Of a DNA stretch of 64,000 nucleotides, positions 24,746 through 35,504 are shown one piece after another. Source of the DNA: Heterocephalus glaber (Eukaryota > Chordata > Mammalia > Rodentia > Bathyergidae); contig NW_004624732.1 in NCBI RefSeq assembly GCF_000247695.1, positions 46,187,862 to 46,251,861 on the forward strand. The letters run 5' to 3'. The translations under genes were made by a program, and so were the position numbers. Below the pieces are notes generated by a model. It was not told the origin of the DNA. It ran no database searches and saw only the letters and a program-made list of their open reading frames with translations. How positions within the stretch are numbered: position 1 is the stretch's first letter; each line of letters starts with the position of its first letter.

Positions 24746-25272
24746 CACCTTTGGGCACCAATTACTCATGTCATTTCCTTTGGAAAGGTATTCTCACATT
24801 TCGCAGATTTCCAATGATATCTTTTTAAAGTAACAGATTAAATCTAGAATCCCATTATATCTATCAGGTATGGCTGAGGGACCTAAAGTATAATTCCTTA
24901 AGTATATATCCTAAAATATATTTTCAGTCAGTAGATCTGTAACTTAGTAATAAAAAATATCTTTCTGCCACTTGGGGGAGGGGAACAATAACAGAATAAC
25001 TATTACAAATGGTCATCAACATAGAAAAAAGATACAAAATACCTGCTTTTATCTTTGTCTTGTTAATTATAACAATTGACTTTGAGTGGATCAGAGAAAA
25101 GTACAATCAGCAAAATTATAAATAATACAGAAAAATAATATAAAAACTTAGTGTCCTTGTATCAGGTAAATATTGCATGCCCACATATTTATTTTTTACA
25201 TTTATACTCCAGTATATATATTAATAGATATGAAAATATAATATATATTACACATATATACACACATATATG
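24746..25272. other. Unique AT-rich sequence ending in a TA/CA microsatellite
   Basis: The last ~70 bases before the gap are TA- and CA-rich (ATATATTACACATATATACA). Such sequence often breaks assemblies. Confidence 0.6.
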
Positions 25273-25372
25273 NNNNNNNNNNNNNNNNNNNNNNNNNNNN
25301 NNNNNNNNNNNNNNNNNNNNNNNNNNNNNNNNNNNNNNNNNNNNNNNNNNNNNNNNNNNNNNNNNNNNNNNN
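25273..25372. other. Assembly gap of exactly 100 N
   Basis: One hundred Ns, the usual placeholder for a gap of unknown size. It lies between a TA/CA microsatellite and the outer end of a large palindrome. Conceptual frames through it are meaningless. Confidence 0.99.
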
Positions 25373-26131
25373 GTGTTTTCAAAACACACAACATGACTCT
25401 TTGTCAGGCTCACAGTTAGAGAGGAATCTAGCTTCAGGATAGGTCATACCTGAAGTTTCACTCATATCTGATTAGGTCATAGTTAGGTAAGACTTTAGAC
25501 TTTAAAGGTAAGAGGTGACAGTAGAAAGAGTCACCTTGGGAAAAAATTAATGTATTTTGCTTGTGGGAAGGTAGGAAATAGATTTGGTGGGCCAAGGGTG
25601 AAATGTCATGAACCGAATGTTAATGTTCCCCCTCTTTCTGGGTTCATAGATTGCACCCAGAAGCAGAGTTATTGAATTGTACTTTTGACTCCATAGGAAA
25701 CTGACAAACCATTTTCCAGGAGGGCTGTATTATTTTGCACTTCCCCGTTAGCAATGTAGCAACTTTCACTTGCTCAACATATTTGACAACACTCCATATT
25801 TTCAATCTTTAATTTTAACCAATTCCACTTGTTATGTAGTGGTTTTTATTTGCATTTCCCTAATGTCTAACTATGTTGAGAATCATTTCATGTACTGATT
25901 TGCAATCCATATGTCTTTTTGTGTAACGTGGCTATTCAAGACATCCCCCATTATTCATTGGGTTCTTTGCCTTTTTATTGTGCTATTGAATTTCTTTATG
26001 TATTTTGATATTTGTCCTTCATCAGATACTTACATCATAAAAATCTCTACACTATAGTTTGTTTTTACCTTTACAAATAATTCTTAAGTATTGTGCTTAT
26101 AATTTTGATAAAGTTCAACTTACTATATATG
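25373..26131. repeat. Left arm of 1,518-bp palindrome (antisense L1 inside)
   Basis: This 759-bp arm is the reverse complement of 26132-26890. Checked line by line, I found one difference (C at 25775 against A at 26488, where G would pair). From about 25620 inward it reads as antisense old L1 ORF2 3' sequence (TGCATTTCCCTAATGTC…GTTGAGAATCATTTCATG…TTGGGTTCTTTGCCTTTTTA). Confidence 0.95.
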
Positions 26132-26890
26132 CATATATAGTAAGTTGAACTTTATCAAAATTATAAGCACAATACTTAAGAATTATTTGTAAAGGTAAAA
26201 ACAAACTATAGTGTAGAGATTTTTATGATGTAAGTATCTGATGAAGGACAAATATCAAAATACATAAAGAAATTCAATAGCACAATAAAAAGGCAAAGAA
26301 CCCAATGAATAATGGGGGATGTCTTGAATAGCCACGTTACACAAAAAGACATATGGATTGCAAATCAGTACATGAAATGATTCTCAACATAGTTAGACAT
26401 TAGGGAAATGCAAATAAAAACCACTACATAACAAGTGGAATTGGTTAAAATTAAAGATTGAAAATATGGAGTGTTGTCAAATATGTTAAGCAAGTGAAAG
26501 TTGCTACATTGCTAACGGGGAAGTGCAAAATAATACAGCCCTCCTGGAAAATGGTTTGTCAGTTTCCTATGGAGTCAAAAGTACAATTCAATAACTCTGC
26601 TTCTGGGTGCAATCTATGAACCCAGAAAGAGGGGGAACATTAACATTCGGTTCATGACATTTCACCCTTGGCCCACCAAATCTATTTCCTACCTTCCCAC
26701 AAGCAAAATACATTAATTTTTTCCCAAGGTGACTCTTTCTACTGTCACCTCTTACCTTTAAAGTCTAAAGTCTTACCTAACTATGACCTAATCAGATATG
26801 AGTGAAACTTCAGGTATGACCTATCCTGAAGCTAGATTCCTCTCTAACTGTGAGCCTGACAAAGAGTCATGTTGTGTGTTTTGAAAACAC
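26132..26890. repeat. Right arm of 1,518-bp palindrome (sense L1 inside)
   Basis: Mirror copy of the left arm, joined with no spacer at 26131/26132 in the AT-rich centre CTATATATGCATATATAG. The L1 fragment is here in sense orientation (to about 26645). The symmetry cannot be followed past 26890 because the left counterpart is the N gap. The right side runs on into AATGGTGAGACATGCATATG. Confidence 0.95.
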
Positions 26891-27249
26891 AATGGTGAGA
26901 CATGCATATGATAGACATTTGCGTTCCAAAAGAGAGAAGAAGAAAAAGATACCAGAGACCAAGCAATTCTGAAACTCAACTGGAAAAATAATACTAAATC
27001 TTGAGGCTTGTGAATCATCCATCCTCTTAGGTTAGACATCTTGCCTCCCACATCTCCTGGGGTTGGGAATCTGAGCATGGGACCTTAGGCAGGAGCCCCT
27101 CAGAGGTTCCCCATTATTAGATTATATTTTATGGCAAAAATAAAGGAATTTTTCAGACACAATGAATATCTCTAATTGTTTTATTTTAATAAAAAGTGAG
27201 ATTATTATGTCTAGGCCTGACATAATTAGATGAACCCTTTAATAGAAGG
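26891..27249. other. Unique sequence right of the palindrome
   Basis: No repeat or gene recognised. An 85-codon minus-strand open frame (26821-27078) spans the palindrome end and has no recognisable domain. Confidence 0.45.
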
Positions 27250-27725
27250 TGCAGTAATACTATGGCCTAAATATTTGCACTCTCTTCAAATTCAAGTGTT
27301 TAATTTTTAACCTTCAACAGGATGGTATTAGGAAGTGGGGTCCCTGGGAAGTTTTTAGGTGGTGAAGCTCTAACCCTTATAATTGGGGTTAGTGAATTTA
27401 TGAGGACACTCTGGTGAGCTTTTCCGCTCTTTCTGCTATCTTCTATCTTCTAGAGGATTCACATGTCAGAGTATATTGGACAGTTTCTTTGAGCTGAAGG
27501 CTTCACTGAACAACTGCATGCAACTGAATTCTGGAAGATTATCCTAGTCCTTAGATGAGATCACAGACCCAAATGACACTATGATTTAATTTTATTAAGA
27601 ATCTAAACATATTGACAAGAATCATGACCATGCAAACTAGTGTATCCTACAGAACCATAAGGCCGTAGACTTAAGTTCCTTTAAGCCCTTCAACTTGTAA
27701 TAATTTGTGGTACAATAGAAAGCAA
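27250..27725 (+). repeat. MLT1-like LTR
   Basis: ACTATGGCCTAAATATTTGC, AACAGGATGGTATTAGGAAG, TGGGGTCCCTGGGAAG, TTATGAGGACACTCTGG, and near the end CCTACAGAACCATAAGG, then TTTAAGCCCTTCAAC and TTGTGGTACAATAGAAAGC. Same group as 24360-24745 but in the opposite orientation. Confidence 0.7.
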
Positions 27726-30023
27726 ATAGAGTATTATTTCTTACATCTCTTATTAGTTAAGTGAACAAGTTGATTTAAGATTTGTGCTTATATTCTCAAA
27801 TCTCAACAGTACACAAACATGATAGAAATTAATGAAAATACATTTACCACACATAAAAAATTATTAAATAATGTTAAACAATTAAATAACATAAATTATT
27901 ACTTTTTAAATGGTCTGAATTGTAACTAAGTAGGCTGAAATATTGGCACAGGCTTCTAACATACTTAAAGACAATTTATCATATATTATAATGAATGTTC
28001 ATTAAAGATAAGAATTTAGAAAGTCATTGTTTAGTGCTGAGAAAAGTGTCTTTGAGCACATTGATGATATTGCACATTTCATGAACACCTTCTATCCACA
28101 GGGGATTCCCTAGAAATGCTAGCAATATCCATAAAAGCAAATTATACATTTTTGACACCTTCCTCTCTAATTTTTGTTATTGAATTTCTGTAGAAATCAT
28201 TCATTATATCACACTTCTATGATGATTAATTCTTCTTTAATATGACTTCTAAAAATCAGAAAAAGTTAGATGGATAGTATGACACTTTTGGAATGAATCT
28301 GGTGGCTGTTATTGCTAAATCACTTAAAAATCGCAAGTCCAACAAGAAGTCTTTTCAGATAATATTCATATATTTTTAAAGATGCATGAAATAAATTATA
28401 TTCTTGAGGTAAAAACATAAAGAGAAGGATATTAGGCAAGAGGTAGAATATTATCATGTTCAAGAGACCATTTATAGTTTGGAAAAGAATGATTAATTTA
28501 TAATACAAACTGCAGAACATAAAGCTTGACAAGAGTACTGCTTACTGAGTCTGTACAGGAGTAAGTAAATGTCATAAAGGAATCAGGATGTTTTAAAAGA
28601 GAAACATTAATGTGGAGCTTGATATTAAGGTTTACCTAGGACAGACTCATTAATACACTAAAGCTAAGCCTTTTCCATTTTCTTTTGTTACCCTATTTGT
28701 GAAGCTTGATCCTATCAGAATAACTTATCTGAGTCTGCTAAGGGCTTGCCTTTTTCTTCTAATGTCTGAATAAGGGTAGGAGTCTAAGGCAGTAGGATAG
28801 GGCCTTCTGACCTGAAGTAGGCTGTGTGAATCCACAGTTACTGAATGCTCAGTGGAAATGCAGTGTCGGACTTGCCTCCAGCCCACTGAATAAAAATGTC
28901 CATTTCCACAAAGTTCCAAGGTGCCCTGCAGGCACTGCTGAGCAGTGACTGACAATCCTGATAATCCGTAGAATTACCAGGAACTTAAATCACAAAACCA
29001 GATAATACAAAACCAACCAAGCAACAACAGCAAAATCATCTTAATGTTTATGTCTCATAACTACAATTTAATTTTTCTGGTAGTGGGTTCCAAGCAGGTA
29101 GATATTTTAAAGTGTTGCCAACTGATTCTCACGTGTAGAAGTACTGAGAATCATGCTTTTTGAGCTTCTAGGTACATAACCCAACTATGTCCCTGAACAT
29201 TATTCTCTTAGACTGAATTCTTACACTTGAATCATAATGCAAGACAGTTTATAGACAGCTTGACACAAATTACTGCCTGAAACTCACATATTGACTTACC
29301 CAGAATTCCCCTTTGACCTACTTTCCTCGTCTATCAGGAACTAAAGTTATCTTGCAACTTGAAATTAACTGTTTCCTGAAACATAAACACATATTTTTCA
29401 GTACCGCCTATATCTTAGACTTCCTCCCAACATCTACAGACAATGAACAAGAAGAAATCCATACTCTCTCCCTTTCCAGACCCTTTTTATGTACCACTGT
29501 TCTGTTATATTTATTCCATTGGCTAGAAAACAACAATTCATTTCTTACTTTCTCTGTATGTGAGTTTTTAAAATGCTGTCTCTTTAAGTTGTTGAATATC
29601 AGTTATTTATGGATCACATCATAGTTAATTGCTTTGTATGCACTTTATTAATCTCTACAGCAAAAGTCCATTCATTGTTGATCCTGGTTTTAACTTCAAA
29701 GCTTAATCATGAAAATTGATGATACTTCCTTGATCATCAAAGAAATTAGCCACATTACTCTATTAAAATAAATGATTTCTCTACATGAATATCATTCTTC
29801 CAGTTATCTGTCAAGTGCTCATTCTTTGCAGGTAAAGAAAAACATATATTTTCATTAAAATTTGTTTATATTTCATAACTTTCTGGCCAAAAGTGTCATG
29901 GGAATGTTATTTGCATACAGTTTTATACCCATGAATACATAAAATAAAATACTTAAATCTTTTATTCCATTGATAGTAAAACATTGACCAGTAGTATCCT
30001 CTCACAGTTAAACTTGATAAACA
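27726..30023. other. Unique AT-rich sequence
   Basis: No repeat or gene recognised. A 103-codon open frame on + (29313-29624) has no domain or supporting signal. Confidence 0.45.
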
Positions 30024-30113
30024 TTTTTTTTTTTTTTTGGTACCAGGGATGGAACTCCGGACCTTGAGCTTGCATGGCAAGCACCAGAACCACTGAGCTA
30101 AATCCCCGGCCCC
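30024..30113 (-). repeat. ID-type SINE
   Basis: The minus strand reads GGGGCCGGGGATTTAGCTCA, a box B-like GAGTTCCATCCC-type stretch, GGTACC, and a 15-base A-run (Ts at 30024-30038). Confidence 0.92.
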
Positions 30114-31030
30114 TAATAAGCAATTTTTTATTGATGAAATTCTACAATTATTCTAGCACTATCACTTTCAAATCAGTTTTGGTAAGTACATTTATTCATT
30201 AAATAATCTTTTTTTTGGACATCTTAATTCAATTCTACAAACATATTTTTAGTGACTTTTGCCTCTTTGAACCAAGTAAAATTTCATGTATAAAGCATTC
30301 TGAGAGCTCTGCATCTTCCATCAATGTTGAGGCAGAACAAATCTGGTATAGAATCTGGTACAGAACACTGGGTAGAGCAGACATGCAATAAATGAAAAAG
30401 AAATGAGCTGCAGTGATGATGCAGAAAAATTGATGTTTTGGGGGGGAATAAAAGAGAGGGCTAGAAAAATTAGATGGGTTTTCAGTAGATATTAATACCT
30501 ATATATGTTTTATTTGGTTAGTAAAACAGTTTGAATATTTAAAAAAGGTGTCTCCTGAGACATTGGATGATTGTCATAATGTATGATCGGTTTATTTATG
30601 AAAAACAAATACACACCAAATATGGCTGACCTGTCATGCCAAATGGTAAGGCTGATTTAGAGACTAGAGGAAAATACACTTAGGTAAGAAATGTGCCAGT
30701 GTCCCTAACTCATTAGAGGCTTTGAAGGTAGGAACTGATGAGGTAGAGATAGTATGACAAATAAATCATGCTCTCAGCCTTTTAGAGTCTCCTAATTTAA
30801 GAAGTAAAGCCCATCTATAAAACATCAGGGACCTTAAGATAATTTAAGGTAACAAACAAAACTATTTTTAATATGGAAAGTAAACATAAATTTGGTGGAT
30901 ATCTTTACCCAAAATAAGGTGTAGTTTACATTTTGGTTATCAAGCCATGATATTTTGCTTACAAAAAAGTATAAAATGTTTTGATTTATGATATATTAGA
31001 AGATTAATAATATCTGCACAGCAATAATTT

Positions 31031-31145
31031 TGATTTTTAAACTTTAAAAAAAATTTAAATTATTTTTTGGGGGTACCAGAGATCAAACTCAGGACCTTGT
31101 GCTTGCCAGGCAGGCGAGACACCACCGAGCTACATCCCCAGCCCC
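31031..31145 (-). repeat. ID-type SINE with target-site duplication
   Basis: The minus strand reads GGGGCTGGGGATGTAGCTCG through GGTACCCCC. It is flanked by TGCACAGCAATAATTTT (about 31015-31031) and TGCATAGTAATAATTTT (about 31147-31163), a 17-bp target-site duplication with two changes. Confidence 0.92.
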
Positions 31146-31224
31146 TTGCATAGTAATAATTTTAAAGTTGGTATTTATCTATTATATTTTGCAAAAAAGC
31201 TTTTGAGTATGACAGATGAACCAT

Positions 31225-31414
31225 GTGTTAGTTGTGTAATGGAGGCAAGTTTCTTTATTTTATCTATACTTGACTTTACTTGTGTAGAAAATAGATGAAA
31301 TAATAGTAGCACTCTTGGGATTCTCTAATGTTAAATGAATTAACATACATAATAGCTTAGAATTATGCCTGGCATATAATAAAGGCTACACAAATATTTG
31401 ATATTATTATTATA
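31225..31414 (+). repeat. MIR fossil
   Basis: TGTGTTAGTTGTGTAATGGA, GGCAAGTTTCTTTATTTTAT, then TAGATGAAATAATAGTAGCA, TGTTAAATGAATTAACATAC, GAATTATGCCTGGCATATAA and ATATTTGATATTATTATTAT follow MIR in order from its middle to its 3' end. Confidence 0.75.
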
Positions 31415-32410
31415 GAGTTAAAATAATAAATAATGCATTAAAATTACCATCTCTGTTAATTGCTGCCTTCATATAAGTCCTCAGTTTTAGTAACGTACTG
31501 TATCTTGAAAATTATTTCCTAACAAACAATTAAAATACAAATATTCCTGAATAACTTTAAAATAATATTTCTCTCTATGACAGTATTTTTATATTGAAAT
31601 TGAATTTTGATAAAAATGGCATAAATGCACATGCTGAATAATTAGTCACAAAAGGGCTGGTAAGATAACATAGATACTTAAGATGAAAGTATGAATAAAT
31701 TAAGACAAACACAAGTAAAACAATACAAAAGTAGAGCCAAAATAAATAAGGTTTAGAAAGTTTTGGGACTTATCATTTGCTTATTAGGCTCAGCAATACA
31801 ATATGCAAGCTGGTGGTTATAATTTTTGGCATAACAGAAAAAGAAAAAGAAGGAAATCCTCATAATTTATCTATGCAGAACCTGCCCTTTCTGACACCTT
31901 AAAAGCCTCTGACAATTTTTCCTAATGTACGTTCTTGGTAATGTTGCAATAGAACAATTTGGATCTTTAGTTTTGAAGACCAATATTTTATTTATCCTTT
32001 TTCTCTTTGGGTTAAGTGTAGTATGGAGGATGAGCTAACCTTATTATAAAACACATTAGCAAAAGGTGGGAAAATATAGCAGGCTTCCTTGCAAAATGCA
32101 TCAGCTATTGAAATGGCAAAGATAAACTGGGTGGATAACTCATAAAAAAAGGCTCTTTTAACATTAGCTGGGACTGTTTGGAAGAAAGCAGATGAAAAGT
32201 GAAGAAACACATCCCCTGAAACAAAAAAAATGTGTGCATTCAATAAAGTAGTCTGTATGTTCATCAGTGTTCATGGCATTGTGACAGTTGGTATAATGAT
32301 TATATCAAATTTGAAAGGATGAAACTTTCATTTTATGCTTTGCTCAGATGCCATAGAACTAAATGCTGCCTAGAGGGAGACTTTTTGAATTATCTGGTAT
32401 TAGGAAAATA
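31415..32410. other. Unique AT-rich sequence
   Basis: Nothing recognised. A 90-codon minus-strand open frame (31992-32264) has no domain. Confidence 0.5.
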
Positions 32411-32875
32411 TGATGGTTAACTTTATGTATCAAATTGACCGGTATAAGGAGTGTCCAAACATATTGCAAAATATTAATCCTGGTGTGCCCGTGAGAGGGC
32501 TTTCAAGATAGGAACATTTCCATTTGTAGATTGAGAAAGAAGATTGCCCTCACCAATGTGGGTGGGCATTTTTCTGTCTATTGAAGGCCAAAATAGAAGA
32601 AAATGTTGTAGTAAGAGCAAATTCTCTTTTTCTTTTTGAGCTTGGATACCCAAGCTTTTCCAGACCTCAGATATCATGGGTTCTGCTTCTCATACCTTTG
32701 GGCTCTGGGTTGTAGGATAATAGCTTCACTATGTTTAGGGCTTCAGACTTGCATCACATGACTATTTCCCCTAGTTATCCCACTTGCTGATAGTAGATAG
32801 TGAGACTTATCAGGACACCAGAATCATGTGAGCCAAATCCCAAGTGTGTATTTCCTACTGCTATAATTAAGAATA
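32411..32875 (+). repeat. ERVL-type (MLT2-like) LTR
   Basis: Starts TGATGGTTAACTTTATGTAT, then GAGTGTCCAAACATATTGCA, CCTCACCAATGTGGGTGGGC, CTATTGAAGGCCAAAATAGA and, near the end, AATCATGTGAGCCAAATCCC. These phrases in this order mark MLT2-like LTRs. Old, non-coding, no partner LTR seen. Confidence 0.7.
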
Positions 32876-33359
32876 ATAGGGACAATAATACCATACCTTA
32901 CATTCTTGGTCACATTTGTCCACTTCCTTTTCATATGCACAAAAAGTAAACACATCTTTCCCAAAGAAGACATTTCAAAAAGTTCCAATTAATCATGCCA
33001 TTAGACTCAAGTCCAAGGTCTTATGCATGATTAGATAATTTGTAATAGATTACATTTTATTGTTATCACATATTAATATACCAAAAAAGCAAACAAATGT
33101 ATGATTGCAATTTCTTTCCAAACAGAGAAAAAAAAATTCAGGATTAACATAAAATTCAAAACACAAAATCTCTAACTTTTATGATAAAATGTCTTAATCT
33201 TTTATCTGTGAGGACTTAGAAATAAAAATGATACACATACACGAATGACAATTAAATTTCTTTTACAGATAATTTTAGGAAAGTAAAAATGTTTTATATT
33301 TTTAAAAATATGTATATTGTGTCACACAAACAGATGTGCCATAGAAATAGGAAGTCATT
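32876..33359. other. Unique AT-rich sequence
   Basis: Nothing recognised. Confidence 0.5.
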
Positions 33360-33740
33360 CAGTTTGGGATTAAATGAATTTGTGCCTAGTAAAGGAGCTA
33401 TGGAATTCTCGCATTCCTATAGCAGCTGCCTGAATCATTAACAATGTGAACAGCTAATAGAAAAGGTGACTCGGTTCTGGAGGGAGCACTTGTGCAGTTT
33501 ATTCTACCCTTGATAGCCAATCCTAAATATAATCTGCTCAGTTCTGAACGTAAACTGAATACAGAATGCAACAAAACAGCACATTCAATTATATCAAATT
33601 AGCATCTGAGTATATGTAATCACGGAGTTTAGATCGGAGTTATTAAGCTGTCCTTTGTAGTGCAGAATGATCCCACAGAATAATGTAAGGGCTTTTGTGA
33701 ATGCATGGTGGCATCCATTATAATGTTTGGATGCTGACAC
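33360..33740. other. Candidate conserved non-coding stretch
   Basis: Unlike its surroundings this stretch is free of recognisable repeats and low-complexity runs and has balanced composition. It contains repeated short motifs often seen in developmental enhancers (for example GCAGCTGCCTGAATCATTAA, AATTAGCATCTGAG, GCATGGTGGCATCCATTATA). No coding frame is open through it. The call is impression, not alignment. Confidence 0.2.
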
Positions 33741-34420
33741 TAGAGTTTTATAGAATATTTCCACATATGCAGAGCTGAAAGAAAAAAAAAAAAGGTTTCA
33801 TCTTTTCCAAAGTACTTTCTGATCATTTTAAAGTTTGCATGACAAGGTTTTATTTTAACAGAAATTTCAGATTTAGAAGAATGGAAGTATGGAGTATGAC
33901 CAATGGTAAATAATATTCACACTATCTGCATCTTGAAAAAAAAATAATAACGTATAATGGTTACAGAAGTAAAAATAATTCCAAAATTCCCAAGTTAAAA
34001 CATTTACTCCTTCGACCAATTCTTCCCATATACCAAAAGCAGGGGTTGGGAGCTTTGTTTCTGGACAAAAACTTCGAAAAGAAAATGCATGGGACCAACA
34101 AGGCCGATTTGCCTTGCAGTTGCAAGAACATCTTGAATAGCATCTTCATTTATGTGATGTTCCTGTTATATATATGCCTATAATGTTCACCTTGGTCCGG
34201 GGCCCATCTCCAACAACTGAGAGATTAAAAGGACTTTTGACTTCTCCTTCTACACCTTTGAGGTATAAAAGATAAAACTTAGGCCATAGTATGAGCAACC
34301 TACTTGATATCCTTTCTGTATTGCTCTTTCTCTGTAATTTAGCTTCTTCCTAATATATTGCAAGTTACAAGAGTAGAAACCATTCAGCAGACATTGCTAC
34401 AGGTAGAAAATCCTCTTGAT
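33741..34420. other. Unique AT-rich sequence
   Basis: An A-run at 33781-33793 and a short minus-strand open frame at 33961-34149. Nothing recognised. Confidence 0.45.
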
Positions 34421-34515
34421 TCAGACAAACTTAGTTTTGAATCCTGCCTCTCCTACTTACTAACTATAGCTTTTCTAGTTTCCCTATCCAAAAGATAGAT
34501 ATAATCACTGTGTGA
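34421..34515 (+). repeat. MIR fossil (5' part)
   Basis: TTTTGAATCCTGCCTCTCCT, ACTTACTAACTATAGC, TTTCCCTATCCAAAAGATAG and ATATAATC match the MIR order (ttcgaatcctggctctgccacttactagctgtg … cctcatctgtaaaatggggataat). Confidence 0.6.
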
Positions 34516-34559
34516 ATTGTTTTCTGTGTCTCTCTCCACCACTTTTCTCCACTGTACTC

Positions 34560-34945
34560 TCTGTAGTTATCCTACATGGTCCATTTCGATGAGCTCCTTT
34601 GCCAGGTGCCTCCTGCGTAGGTTTAATTACTTAAGTTTTGGAGACTAAGTAGCAAAGGGAAAAGAAGTAACAGTAAGTGATGGACTGGTCCATTTCAGCC
34701 CTGTGAAATTGCCCCCTCCCTAGTAGCAGTTTCTCTCTGTGTTTGCCAACAACCCTCTCTTTTTGCTCCTTAAGGCCTAGGCATGGTGGAGTTCCATACA
34801 CCCCTTATTAACTTCAAGTTATCCACTATCCTTTGGGGAATCACCTACACTCTGCTGGTCTTTTGAATTAACCTGTTTATTAATTAATTGAATAATCTTA
34901 ATTTGATTGTTACATGCTTCCTCTGAAGATGCTAATTGATACAGA
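34560..34945 (+). repeat. Possible old LTR-like repeat
   Basis: Ends TGAAGATGCTAATTGATACA after a TTTATTAATTAATTGAATAA segment, resembling the 3' ends of some ancient LTRs. The rest is not recognised. Weak call. Confidence 0.25.
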
Positions 34946-35333
34946 AGTAGATTTCTCCCTAGATTTTTTTAAAAGTTTAGCAAATAATTCTTCGTATTTG
35001 GATTGTGAGAACATTATATGCAAGATATGCCAGAGTTAAAGAACCAAAAGGGTTAGGGTTCAAAAAGTGAAGTGCTTTACAGGAAAGGAGAATAGAATAA
35101 GCAAAGTCACAAAAGGTGAAGAAAAGAAATCAAACAAACCTTTGTGATTTATAAAATGTGTAGCAGGAAAGTGACAGAAATGTAAAACATTTGATATGGG
35201 TTGTGAAAGGAACAGTAAAGAGTTTTAAGTTTATCCTCTAAGCATCAGAAATTCATCGAAGACTTTTTGTGCAGGGACATAAGAAAAAAGGCAGAAAATA
35301 CCTCTCATGACTAACAAGAAAATTTACTGGAAA
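34946..35333. other. Unique AT-rich sequence
   Basis: Nothing recognised. Confidence 0.5.
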
Positions 35334-35346
35334 CAGTGTGTTCTTG

Positions 35347-35422
35347 GGACCCAGGATTTAGCTCAGTAGTTCCGCTGTCCTGAGTTCGATCCCCGGTACC
35401 AAAAAGAAAACAAACAAAAAAA
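35347..35422 (+). repeat. ID-type SINE with ~20-nt internal deletion
   Basis: Reads GGACCCAGGATTTAGCTCAG, TAGTTCCGCT, then directly GTCCTGAGTTCGATCCCC, GGTACC and an A-rich tail. The stretch between box A and box B that other copies carry (GCCTGCCTCGCAAGCGCAAG-like) is missing. It is flanked by AGTGTGTTCTT (35335-35345) and AGTGTATTCTT (35423-35433), a target-site duplication with one change. Confidence 0.88.
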
Positions 35423-35504
35423 AGTGTATTCTTAGAAAGGGTAAATCATTGTAATGAACAGGGCCCATACTGTAATGGCTGAAACACTAGAATTTTCTTC
35501 CTTG

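Noticed and set aside
25151..25413. Open frames running through the N block
   Set aside because: Unknown bases were translated as X; not real.
25373..26890. Palindrome explained by L1 twin-priming inversion
   Set aside because: Twin priming yields two different L1 segments in opposite orientation, whereas here the same segment and its non-L1 flank occur twice.
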